Below, one piece after another: positions 52,945 to 63,566 of a stretch of 64,000 nt of DNA. Below the pieces are notes generated by a model. The model was not told where the DNA came from, did no database searches, and worked only from the letters and a program-made list of their open reading frames with translations. Origin of the DNA: Symbiodinium kawagutii (taxonomy: Eukaryota > Sar > Dinophyceae > Suessiales > Symbiodiniaceae). Position numbers and translations under genes: made by a program. Position 1 is the first letter of the stretch. Each line of letters begins with the position of its first letter. The DNA lies in NCBI GenBank assembly GCA_009767595.1, contig VSDK01009060.1:154889-218888 (forward strand), written 5' to 3'.

Positions 52945-53059
52945 TACCCTTTGGTAAACTAACATGGCAATGGAAAATCCCCTACTTTGTTGGGAAAGCC
53001 CTGGGAAATCATCTATTTATAGTGACTTTTCCATTGCCATGTTAGTTCACCAGAGGGTA
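52945..53059. mobile_element. MITE-like family 4 copy
   Basis: Starts TACCCTTTGGTAAACTAACA then TGGCAATGGAAAA, and ends TTTTCCATTGCCATGTTAGT then TCACCAGAGGGTA. Terminal TA as in the 50.0 kb copy, with a different inner arm. Confidence 0.85.
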
Positions 53060-55507
53060 GAAGAAATTCGCAACTTCTCACCGGTCAGCAACTGGTCGTA
53101 TACGTTTGTCTATCCATGCATCATGAACCCCCCCATCACGAACGGTTTGTGGTTGATCGTGGTCAATATGAGTCGCCCAGGGGTGAAACCCTGGTTTTGC
53201 ATAGCACAAGGGCCGTCCAGGCTTCAGGGCTCCAGGAATCGACCCACTTGGGTATAGCCGGTCTGGCCCTGAGTTACCCCAGTTTTTGTCCTTACATGGG
53301 GTAACTCGGTAATTCCCAAGTTATATTCCCAGGACTGGGGTTACCGGTAAGGATATACCGGCTTGGAATCACCCTTACCCATAGGTTTTACATGTTACAT
53401 TGATGGTTGATCCCAACTGTTTACCCGGCCCATACCCCAGTAATAACAAACTCAGACACCAGCTTGCCCATGGGATGAGTACCCGCCAAGGCTTTGGCTG
53501 TTTGTGGGTTGGCCAAATTCTGGGATGACCCTCAGTGTCTGGCCTTCCTTCTGCAGAGGGCTTCAAGAGCTTTGATGATTTGATCACTGCAGGGATTGTC
53601 AGTGCTTAGTCTGTTTCTATGCTTGGAGTCTACTTTTGTCTACGACTGGTGGCACCTCAGTGTTCGAAAATTGCATGGTAAACATGGTATGCTTCTGAAG
53701 TCTAGCTATCATCTTTGTTCCCGGCAGCTGGCCCCCACACCTGGTTCAAGTACCCGAGGCTTCTTCATGGCGACTAGTGTGCCAAACTTGGAACTGTTGT
53801 CCTGCACCGACTCTTTGTCTACATGCGAAATAGTGGAGATGACTGGGATCACTGGAAAATTATCAGGAAGAATCCAGAAATGACGATTTCTCAACAGTGA
53901 ATCGAGGACATTGCTGGTTCCATCAAGGGTATCCCAGCTTGCTGTTTGCAGCTCCCAGTTTCTGCAGCTACTTGGCTGCAGAGATGAGCCTTTGCTTATT
54001 CCTGACAGTTGCATATGATGTTCCTCCATGGGCTTGTGAAACTACCATTTCTGCAGGATGATCCGTTGCAGTTACAACGGCTTAACACCCGGAACATCTT
54101 GCAATTTCTGACTGGAGGATTGAAAAGCAACCAGTACAAGTCTCTCTTGGCAGCAAAGTCAAAGCGTCGAAACCACTATGAGCCACTATCAACCGCCTAT
54201 TATGAGCCACTAGCCACTATTGGCGAATCAGAATCCCATAGAAAGCAACCCAAAGCAGCACTCCAGTCAGCCACCTGATCCGGCAAATGGAAATGGCTTG
54301 GGCTGTTGCTTCATTTCCCACATCGAGCGTGGTGATGAAACTGAAATTGAAACAAGGAAACGACACGGACCGACAGCCCTTGACCATTCGCTGCCGTCCT
54401 GCAGCAAAAACTGGCCCTTGCCTGGGCACGAGAGGACTCACACCAGTCACATGGCTCCCAAAAGATGTTGAAGATGGGATGGTCCACAGAATCAAGACCA
54501 GCTTTGCAACCACCAGTGCGTGTGCCACCCCCAAGTCGCTTGAGTTGGAAGTGTTTTCTTTCAGTGGAAGATTTCAGTGATTAGAATGTGACCCCCTTGA
54601 CGAGTGACATAATCCCCAACATGTTAACCAACACTCAGCAACGGATGCTTCACAAGGATTAGGACGCAACAACCACTGGTTAGTCACTGAAAAGTTTGTC
54701 ATTGAACAGTTGTTTTCACATGTCATTCAGAATGCTAATGCTTATATATACCAGTACCAGAATGAACCCCTAAACTAGCAGCTTGTGTATCCTAGAAACC
54801 AGAATTTAGGCAAACACTGGGTCCCAGCGTGATCAACCAACAGCAACCAACATCAACCAACATCAACAAGCAACCAACCAAGTTATAGTTGGTATATCCC
54901 TATTCTTGCTACTTGTTGAAGCTTACTAACCCACCATAACCCACCCACCAACCAGCTCCGAAAGGTTTTTCCCGGCCAGGGCGCTGAATCGAATGGTGGC
55001 ATGAGTTCGGGAGATCGAGACCTTAGCTGCGGCGCTCATGGCGACAGCTGTCGGTGTCAACTGGTTAGTGATGCTCAACTGGTAGTGGTTGGTTATGCAA
55101 CGTGGTCAAGAATGCTTTGAGTGGTGGGTAGTGGATGGTTTAATCAACTTAGATTGTGTTCCTTTCTTCTTGATGACGGTTGATGTGAGGCTGAATCAAG
55201 TGGTAATGCTTTTGGTCAAGAGCAAGGACAGGTTTGACAGAGTCCGGATGAGATGAACTGTCTCCAAGATAGCCGAGTTTCGGTGGATTGAGAAGTCAAT
55301 CTAAATGCAACTCGTTCTCCTACCCTAACCAATGAGAATGCTACAGTAGCAGCGTCGCATCACACGAACATGCTTTGCACAACCCACCCAGACAAATGAA
55401 AGGGGCAGAATTGATAGCAGTAGTAGCACCAAGCAAAGCTTAGCAAATGTAGAGAGCTACCCAACCGGGAGATCTAATGAATAATAGCAGCTAATAGCAG
55501 CTCATAA

Positions 55508-55605
55508 ATACCTCCTGGTAGCTCCTTAGCTCTCCCTTTAAAGGGTCATAGGGATACCCCCGGCTCCTTCGCTCCCTCCCAACCAGCGGCCAATACTGGC
55601 CGCTA
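55508..55605. mobile_element. SINE-like relative of the 11.1 and 50.3 kb elements
   Basis: Shares ACCTCCTGGTAGCTCC, CCCTTTAAAGGG and GCTCCCTCCCAACCAGC. The upstream (B-box) part is lacking. Confidence 0.5.
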
Positions 55606-55849
55606 ATAAATAGCACTTGATAGCAAGTAACAAATGTACAAACAAGGCCACGAGTGGATCAAAGAGGGTCACCACCTCGCTTGGATGCCAATAGTTTTCC
55701 ATATCCGAGTGAGACATAGCATACAAGATCCACCAGGGATCACATAACTATGGACATATGCGTAATTCTAAGTAAGTATGTCAGTAGATGTCAGCGAAAA
55801 TTCGCAAACTCTATAGATCTCAAGACTTTACCACCTGACTGAACTCTGC

Positions 55850-55999
55850 TCGCGTGGGTCTCCCCCAAGTCGTGGTACCAAGCGCGCGCCACCCACGGGG
55901 ACCCACGGGCGATCCCGGCCGCGATGGCCGCATGTCCGGCCGCCAGGGCACATCTGCAATTCGAACGTCGCTCTCATGCCCTCGACCAAGCTTCAGCTC
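55850..55999 (-). CDS. Candidate exon, unrecognised
   Basis: GC-rich segment after CTGTTTCAG|GA on the minus strand. Two plausible frames: ELKLGRGHESDVRIADVPWR, or further in ALAAGHAAIAAGIARGSPWV then ARAWYHDLGE. The donor is unclear and the family unknown. Confidence 0.4.
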
Positions 56000-56373
56000 C
56001 TGAAACAGCTGCTGTTTGAGGTATCAAGAAATGGTGAACCAGTGATTGATCATGGGTAGATATGGTCGATAATCATTGGCCATTTTAGTGTTGAGTGTAC
56101 GCTTTAGCTGATACTCGGCATTGCAGCGAACGCGGTCCGCCTCAAAGTCAAAATGGTTGATAATGGTTCATTTTTCGCAGCTTTCGCACTTGATTCCACG
56201 CTGAGCGGGAGATGAAATGCATCGGGACGCATGGCATCCGTATGCACATCACCAAGGTTGATAATGATTAATACTGGTTAGATATGACCAATAATAGTTA
56301 GATATGGTCAACTAGTGACTAATGATGGTTTGTAATGGTTAGATATAGGGACAATGGTTGATATGATCACTAT

Positions 56374-56490
56374 CTGGTTGGTGAGTGCGAACAGCCACCA
56401 CGTCATGAAAAATATGTGAGTTCGTCAACCAACCAATCACAGCTGCTAATCATAGGGAAAATAAAAAACATGTTTGAAACCACCAACCAG
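56374..56490. mobile_element. MITE-like family 1 copy
   Basis: Ends CTGGTTGGTGAGTGCGAA and GTTTGAAACCACCAACCAG. Carries the GGTTAGATAT extension upstream. Confidence 0.82.
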
Positions 56491-57239
56491 TGCTGGTGAC
56501 TGCTGGTGCATATCCTCAGCATCGATACATCAGCTGATACTCCCAGCGCTAGAGGGGTCGATGAGCCAACGCAACAATGATCAAGCATCAGTTCATCGCT
56601 GGATACTCCCTGGCTGTTTCTTAGTTCCTGGTTAGAGCCCCCCAGTGTGCCTTGGCCAAATATCAGCGTGCCGGTTATAGTTCCCGCAATGGTGAAAATG
56701 AATTCTCTGATGATGGTTCAATTTGTTTGTGATACTTGCTGAACTTGGTTTGTGGATGTTCGCCGTGGTATGGTTCTATCATTAACCAACATCAACCATA
56801 ATGAATCATACTTAGCCATCATGAAACATAATTAACCGTGATTGACCTTCACTCGCCATCATCAACCATCATTCAGCATCATTCACCAGGGGGTTCATTT
56901 GATTCCGACCCCCTATCAACCAGCCACTCGCTTGGCCTATTGGACCTGCTCTCCCCTGCGAACCCGCCTTCTCGGCCAGGGAAATCACGTGCAATCCACG
57001 CGTGGTATGCTGCTGGGAATCACGAACCTGGGTGGTCCCCCTTCCACCGTTGAATCATGTTGAATCTGGCCAGTTAATGATGATTAAGAGCTAATGATGG
57101 TTATATAACCCCCCTACCGGCATTAACCATCATTAAAAAGAGCCGTTAATGATGATCCCCCAGTAATCTGGCCAATTCCCCCAATGGTGATCAATAGCTC
57201 TGGCTCATGATATTTGATGCTGGTAGGGAACTCGTAAGT

Positions 57240-58880
57240 TTATTGCTAGTGACACTTACTCGAAATTGAATGCCCAAAATCCTACTTTTGCTTGCCATTT
57301 CTGACTGGCTTTGATTGCGTGGTTTACTGACCTTGCAACTTGAAATGGCATCTACATTTGAAAGGAACATGACTTGACAGAAAGGAACCACCATCCCCGC
57401 ACACATGCTCATCAAATGGGTTGATCGTTGGTAGGATGGAACAGACCCAGGACTTGAAAGCACCAACGAGATGATGAGGTAATTGTTTGTGGCTCGGCAT
57501 TTCCAACAAAGCTAACCATCGCACCAGCGTCCTGAGGTACTCCGTTGACAATTCTGATACGCCTCCACATGCCGGCGAGACCCTGCAAGTAAAGTCACCT
57601 ATCAATTTGCCTGGAGAGACACCCTCATGGAGGTACTCTTGGACGGCTTGGGGAGCACCCAAGATGTACGGCAGATTGTGGAGACAGACATGGCAACAAG
57701 GCAGAGGTCCACAGGACAGACCTCGATGAAGCTTACAGGACCAATTGGCACACACCAAATGAAATACGATATGCAATACATTGCTATTCTATACTCTGCT
57801 TCCAATTGCTTCCAGAGGTTTCTTTGAGAATCGTCTTCGTGACTGATTGAAAGAATATAGTAAGAAGCTCTTCCACAGTTCGTGGAAGACGCTGTAGGCA
57901 TGTCTTTGCCGTCTTTGCCACCGCGCTCCTGGGAAACCCTTGTGAGACACTCTTGAAGATTCTGTTGGAAAACACTCTTTTGGTACACAAGACATTCCTC
58001 AGACATTCCTCAGACATTCCTGAAAGACTGTCTTGTGAGACACCGGAGACACAGTCCAGGAAGGCGCTCTCGTGAGAGATTCTCAAGTGATACTCTTGAC
58101 AAAGAGCACAGTGGCACAAAAACAAAAAGGAAAGTCATGAGAGGTCCAAGCTTCCCCAACCTTGCAAGGCCACACACAGGTCACGTGTCCATGGAGTTTC
58201 AAGTTTCCCAACAGCAAAGCACACGCTTTAGGAACCACGTGACCAAGGTCCATGTCTGTGGGAGAATTCCTGCAACAAGGTCCAGTACCAAAAGCTCCAA
58301 GTTGAATAGGAACCGTTGGCTAACAACCTCCAAGCTCCCAACCAATAGATGGCGGTCCAATGATCAGTTCGTCCAATCAACATGTTGGACCAGGTTGAAG
58401 CTGATTTTCAGGTGCTTCAAAAAGAAATTGGATCCCCTCACGTTCCAATAAGCTTGTCTCTGACTCGTCAACAATCCGGTCCCACCTTGAGATATCCCAT
58501 AAAAGATGCCCCCAAGGTTTGATGTTGTCTTCTTGAACATCTCATCTGTCCAAAGAATGTTGGCATAAATGCTGAACCCAACAAGAGTCATCAATGTTGG
58601 GTAGTTTGGGACATTTCACATTCCCAATCTGAGGCTCCAGCCATATTCTCCAGAACAATGAAGGGTGGATGTGTCCAAGGCACTTCAACAAGAGGCGACC
58701 TCTCCTGCCCCTGGCGGGTCGCCATCGTGGAAGATCCCCCAAAGTTTCAAGAGATTTTCCAATGAAAATATGAAGCAACAAGAACAAAGCGGGGTGTTGG
58801 CCCCGGTCTTCGCTGATGCAAAATCAGGTCGCACTCAAAAAAATCGAAGATTTTCCCTGGTCAATTTGCTGTAAGCAAAT
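57240..58880. other. Unassigned block with open frames on both strands
   Basis: About 1.6 kb with longer-than-average open frames, for example minus 57324-57776 (150 codons) and plus 58035-58451 (138 codons). No motif of reverse transcriptase, transposase or a cellular family is visible. It could be a decayed mobile element or chance. Confidence 0.35.
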
Positions 58881-59188
58881 CCCATGACCCACCTTTCAGA
58901 TCTGGGGAGCCCGGCACTCTTCATGTGGATGTACGTTGGATAGATAGATTTGCACAGCTCACAAGTGAGCGGCCTGAAGGCACCATGACCACCACAGTTG
59001 ATGGTCGAGAATGACTACCTTCATGGCTAGCAATGACTGACCCAATGCTCAATTGCTGTGATCCGTTAACTGATGTTAACTGTACTGAGGAGTAAATGAA
59101 TAGTAGTCAACTATTGACTGTATGAATCTATGCATTCGATAGTGGTTAATTAATTCTCGTGATCAATAGTGCTATGTGATGTGTGTGC

Positions 59189-59503
59189 TTAGAGGATGTT
59201 AGAGGTGCCCCCGACGGGTTCACTGGGTGGCTCTCCAGGCAAAAAAGGACAACTTGCACAATGAAAGCTGTCGTACGGGGCCAACCACTTTGAACGGCGC
59301 CACAGCATGCCACAGCATGCCACAGCCACATCCCAAAGCATCAGCTGCAGCTCGACTGCTCTATCTGGTGCTGTACTGCTGAAAGAAAAGACTCCAGTGA
59401 ACTTCAGTGAACTAGGCAACTCTAGTACTTGGCCATTTTGAAGCAAACTCTCGAGCTTGTCATGTGGATCTCCCAACAAGCAGTTCGCCACTGTCAGCCA
59501 CAC
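59189..59503 (-). CDS. Short open frame downstream of the glycosyltransferase, hypothetical
   Basis: 104 codons starting MWLTVANCLLGDPHDKLESL. Composition is protein-like but there is no homology I can name and no splice evidence. Listed only because it is uninterrupted next to the GT stop. Confidence 0.15.
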   Translation of the reverse strand: MWLTVANCLLGDPHDKLESLLQNGQVLELPSSLKFTGVFSFSSTAPDRAVELQLMLWDVAVACCGMLWRRSKWLAPYDSFHCASCPFLPGEPPSEPVGGTSNIL

Positions 59504-59918
59504 ATACTTTTTTTGCTAGAGCTGTGAGACATACAATTATCACAACGCCACGACCAGTGAGTACGCACTGTTCGCCCGCATCATCGGCAAAGTCGTATCA
59601 AGGACGACTCTGCTGCGAGCAACCACACTCACCAGCAACGTGAATTTGCAAAAGGGTGGTTCCCTCAGGCCACCAGATGCATCTTGCATAGAGGTGAAAC
59701 TGAGCCAAAACCTTGCACACCTGAGGCACATTTCTATACGGAGACTCAATCGCTGCCAATTGCTGCCAATACTTTGCATTGGCAGACTAATATTGAGCTT
59801 CGTAAAACACTATCAGTTCACGTTCTAGACAGGTCTGGTGATGGGGGTACTGTCGAAACAATCGATTTCCGAAAAGACAACTGAGCATCAAAAAGTGATA
59901 CTCAACTGGGTGTGCATC

Positions 59919-60100
59919 TCATCCATATCTTTCAAAGAATTGAAGCACATCCTTGTAGAACTTGATGGCGGCGCCGGTCGACCTGGGCCAAGTGAAGTTG
60001 GCTTCAGCGTTTTTCCTCGCCGCCGCTTTCAATTTCTCCAAGTTCTTTTCTCCTGGCAGAAGTTCATCGCTCAAATCTGCAAGGAGAAGATGTTGCCCCC
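59919..60100 (-). CDS. Glycosyltransferase terminal exon
   Basis: Reads ADLSDELLPGEKNLEKLKAA, then ARKNAEANFTWPRSTGAAIK and FYKDVLQFFERYG with stop at 59921-59919. The acceptor is at 60100 or 60077. Confidence 0.88.
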
Positions 60101-63100
60101 CTGGAAGTAAGTCATATCTGTTACATCTGTGTGTCCATGACACCCTCAAGTCAATGGTGTCCTAACACTTTCGACGCTAGACAATCTATTTTGGGTCTGT
60201 GGAAACTACAGGTGACCAAACATTGCTGCAGCCCCCTTGCTGTGCCTATGATCTTGAGAATTGCTCTCTTCGCATCCTCCATATCCTTGGGCGAGGTTGG
60301 ACGAGTAGGTTTGGAATGTTTCAGGAGTCTCGGAATTCAAAACACCTCATGGAACCGTGGAAACGAGACAGAACTAATTACCAATGATTTGGTTGACTAA
60401 TTCATCAAAGAAAACACACACAATTCGCATACAAGAAACGAACCACTTTTTGAAAATCCCATCAGGACTCCCATCAAGACTCCACTAGGACTGGCATCCC
60501 AACACTTGGTTCACCATGTCTTTCTCTTCGACCAACCACGACTGGGATCACCCGGCGACCGAACCCCACCACCACAACCCACCCCCACCGCGGCCGGCGC
60601 GGCACCAGGGGTTCGTAGAGCTCGCCGTTGACGCCGTTGGTCACCAGCAACGGGACCTCCGTAGCGTTGGGCCCCACCACTGCGAGGCCCGCAGCCTGCG
60701 ACTCGAACCAGACCAAGTCCGCGGTGCCCGTGACGGTGGGGGAGAAGAAGATATCCTCGGCGAAGGGTTGGAAGGCGAGCGGATGAGAGGCTTGGGTCAT
60801 CTTTTTTCAGATAGAACTTAATGAGATGGGTTTAGATAGATATATATATATATATATGTATATATTTATTTATTGATTGATTTATTTATTTATTGACTTA
60901 TTCATTGATTTATTTATTTATATATTCATTTGTTGATTTATTTACTCATTTATTGATTTATTTATTCATTGATTTATTTATTCATTTGTTGATTTATTTA
61001 CTCATATATTGATTTATTCTTTTATTGATTTATATATATATATGTATATATGGATTGATGATGGCTCCAATATGGTTTTATCACGGTTTTATCATGCTTG
61101 ATAATGGTTTAGGGTGAATTGATGGTCTGATTCTTCAGGGACTACAAAAATCCAGCGTGATGTTTCAGGAAGTCTATGCTTTCACCCTTGGTCAATACTA
61201 TGAAGGCCCAAATCATGAACAGCAACAAGAATAAGTAGCCATGAAAAGACTACAAGAGCAACAACAGCCGTTTCTGGAGAGGTTCACACAAGCAACAGAA
61301 ACATCAATTGAGTTCTTAGGAATATCATCCTTTCCCTTCGGAAAGGCTCCAAACCGCAATTCAGTTTTTGGGCAAACGGAAGACAACCAGTGCCCATGGA
61401 AGACCAATGGTATCAGGCGGTCAGTTTCATGCATCGCATGATCGCTCCTGGTCCGTTGAACAGCTCGCTCGATCCTGCTTTTCCCGCCCCCCAGAGCTAG
61501 AGGTACCAATGGCGAACTACATACCCCACGACAAATGAAATATGCATCGTCCCAGTTCTACATCTATGGTGGTGTGTATTGTTTTGTGGCTGTGGGTCAA
61601 TACCTTGTAAGCCTGGAACATTCCCGAAACAAGCAGATTAGTCTCTGTTGGGATGTTCATCTACCCAATTTTTTGTTGGTTGATTATGACCCAAAGCCAT
61701 ATACACCGATATAGATCCAATGCTTGTAGCCCCAACATCCAAAACCTGATGATACCGTGATGTGGAGATGCGCTTTGACAACTCTACTCCAATGGCAACC
61801 GTGAACCATGAATAATTAATACCAACAAAAATAACAATAGTCTGCATTGAATTGATTGTCATTGTCTATCATTATTTATTGATATTAATCATCCCAAACT
61901 AAATCAAGTAGTCATCATTGACACTAGCTTATGATTGAACAGAATTAACAGACTCACTACATCACCAAGCAGCATATCTGGCCCATCTCAGACCTAGCGC
62001 CTGAACTTCCCCAAAGTGTGCCACCAAAACCGTCACTGCACGCTGCAATGTTTGTCGGGGTTCAGTTGGGCACGACTTTCCTAAACGAAATGTGTAGGTA
62101 ACTCCCTTAGGTAGCTCCCTATGGAAGGAATGTACATAGTATGTCTCCAAAGGGGCCCTTGGAAGGAATAGTCATCATTATGAGGTGGAATACTAAGGTA
62201 CAGTGGGCTTTTGTTGTAACTCCAATATCTGAGGTAGAGCCCTGTGCGTTGTGCCGGACTATTTGAGTTGGGAATAACTTCGTAGCCATAGTGGTAGATC
62301 TAGCTAAACCACCACAGGATGTACCATAAAAATAGCTCGTGACTTTCGATCAAATCTCGGTGGCTCAGCTAGATCTCAATCTCCCGTTGCCTCCGATCCA
62401 AGGTGCCCCGGAAGCAAAGGCCGCTGCGAGCTTCTCACTGGTGAGGGCGCCAGGCATGTAGACGTCCGGGCGATGGCCCAGCTGCCTATGGATTGATTCC
62501 TAGGCGCCAGTGCCCATGGAGGGCCCCAGCTGCCGAGAAGTTGCTTGTGCTCTTCAAATCTGGATCTGATCAGTGGATATCTTTGGCTCAAATCTGGACA
62601 TTGTTTTCGAAGTTTCGGAACATCTCGGAACATTTGTTTTACGTGCAAAAACTGTGGTGAATGGAAACACTTCACTGCAACTGTGGCTTACAGTGATAAT
62701 GAATCGGTTAGAAATCACGGAGGCACGGCATGTGTTTTGTCACTGCTGGATGTGTGCTATCCATGCGGAAGCATCCCAGTCACAGCACCCCAAACCCCCT
62801 TGATTGATGTGTACGTCTGTGAATGGTCAGTGTGGTGATTGACCCTCGTGCCTTTTCGCACTGAACCTCCCACACGTTGGAGCGACCAGAAGGTCATATA
62901 ATTCCATAAATTTTATCTCCCAATGTCCCCACTAATATCTTATCTTTTGCTGCTTGTGTTGGTTGCTTGATGCTGAGCATGCTGAGCTGACCTCACCATG
63001 GGCAGGTTTCTTTTTGATCATCGTCCAGACTGTTTTTTGGAGCTCAAATCGGAGCTCAAATCCAGATAGTTTGGGTTTCCACCAAGGCAATTCGTCTCCA

Positions 63101-63566
63101 CCTTTGGCATCTCAATGTGTCCATGTGTGGCCATGGTTTCCACGCCAACAAGCTTGGTTCTCTGTTTACACCACGGAGGATGGTTGAAGTGCGACTCATC
63201 TCCCCATTTTCACGCTCCCTCATCCCTGAAACCATGACCCAGACACCCAGGAATCTCCATGGCCGATGATGGCAAAGCGGCACGCTTCCGGTTTGCCCTC
63301 GGGATTGGTCACCTTGAAGGATGGGTGAGTTGGATGGGCATCAGTCTTACAGCTGGATGATGTTGGATGATCTTGGATGACATTGGATGATGGATGATGA
63401 TGTTGGGCGTATCCCTAAACAGTTCCCAACAAAAAGCTTGATGCTTCATGGGCTTGGGAGCGCCTTGACCAAGTCGATGAGTTTGTCGACTTGCTTCTCC
63501 GGTGAAAGACGCCCCACAAAAATCACCAGCGGAAGATCGGGCCGGCCATTGCTGCACGTCTCTCGC
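59919..63566 (-). CDS. GT4-family glycosyltransferase (GT-B fold), C-terminal part, 5 exons
   Basis: Retaining glycosyltransferase of the GT4 (glycosyl transferases group 1) type; only the nucleotide-sugar-binding half is inside the window. Exons: 63464-63566, 63248-63313, 62407-62485, 60606-60755, 59919-about 60100. Joined blocks are NGRPDLPLVIFVGRLSPEKQ, VTNPEGKPEACRFAIIGHGD, DVYMPGALTSEKLAAAFASG and DIFFSPTVTGTADLVWFESQ, then AAGLAVVGPNATEVPLLVTN and GVNGELYEPL, then the C-terminal KLKAAARKNAEANFTWPRST to stop. These correspond to VGRLxxEKxxD, the FxGxLxxxELAxAYASxDVFxxPS block, the E-x7-E-like motif (here E followed by SQAAG) and the terminal amphipathic helix. The pattern recalls plastid sulfoquinovosyltransferase (SQD2-like) and mannosyltransferases, but substrate cannot be told. 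Donors are GC, GT, GC and GT. Confidence 0.87.
60606..60755 (-). CDS. Glycosyltransferase exon with nucleotide-sugar motif
   Basis: Reads DIFFSPTVTGTADLVWFESQ, AAGLAVVGPNATEVPLLVTN and GVNGELYEPL. Acceptor GCCGAG|GA. The 3' edge is uncertain, since phase into the last exon may need a different donor a few bases downstream. Confidence 0.92.
60835..61050. repeat. AT-rich TTTATTGA-type minisatellite
   Basis: TATATA run followed by degenerate TTTATTGATTTATT units, in the last glycosyltransferase intron. Confidence 0.88.
61588..61699. mobile_element. MITE-like family 3 relative
   Basis: Ends GGCTGTGGGTCAATA and GATTATGACCCAAAGCC are inverted; the interior has diverged from the other copies. Confidence 0.6.
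62407..62485 (-). CDS. Glycosyltransferase exon (GALTSEKLAAAFASG)
   Basis: Reads QLGHRPDVYMPGALTSEKLA then AAFASG. Acceptor CATAG|GC; the GC donor after GGG joins directly to DIFFSP. Confidence 0.9.
63248..63313 (-). CDS. Glycosyltransferase exon (GHGD)
   Basis: Reads VTNPEGKPEACRFAIIGHGD then SW, the strand and glycine loop before the E-helix (VIVGDGPxR). Acceptor TCAAG|GT, donor GTGTCT. Confidence 0.85.
63464..63566 (-). CDS. Glycosyltransferase exon (VGRLSPEK)
   Basis: Reads RRETCSNGRPDLPLVIFVGR then LSPEKQVDKLIDLVK. The open frame extends to about 63613, but AG|G at 63567/63566 fits the usual family start. GC donor. Confidence 0.88.

Larger units (their letters stand above)
36895..59918. 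other. 23-kb region without a recognised gene
   Basis: Mostly repeats: AT-rich islands, MITE-like copies and ATGGTTGAT-type words. Scattered GC-rich segments (about 38270-38400, 38860-38990, 40240-40640, 44525-44610, 46165-46235, 48700-48830, 49900-49977, 52080-52150, 55850-56000) have minus-strand AG|G and GT or GC sites and look exonic. They could be 5' exons of the Clp gene or an unrecognised gene. Moderately GC blocks at 47.3-48.5, 53.4-54.6 and 57.2-58.9 kb have open frames on both strands with no family match. Confidence 0.5.
60101..63463. other. Glycosyltransferase introns
   Basis: Introns between the five exons. Besides the AT-rich tract at 60.8-61.05 kb and a family 3 copy at 61.6 kb, I see nothing coding; the GC-rich 60520-60605 stretch is the start of the intron after the GT motif exon. 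Confidence 0.6.

Noticed and set aside
52554..53045. 163-codon plus-strand frame
   Set aside because: It ends inside a family 4 MITE, has no recognisable domain, and the other strand is also open in places. Chance frame.
57324..57776. 150-codon minus-strand frame considered as a retroelement fragment
   Set aside because: No reverse transcriptase, integrase, protease or zinc-knuckle motif could be found in any frame. Kept only as an unassigned block.
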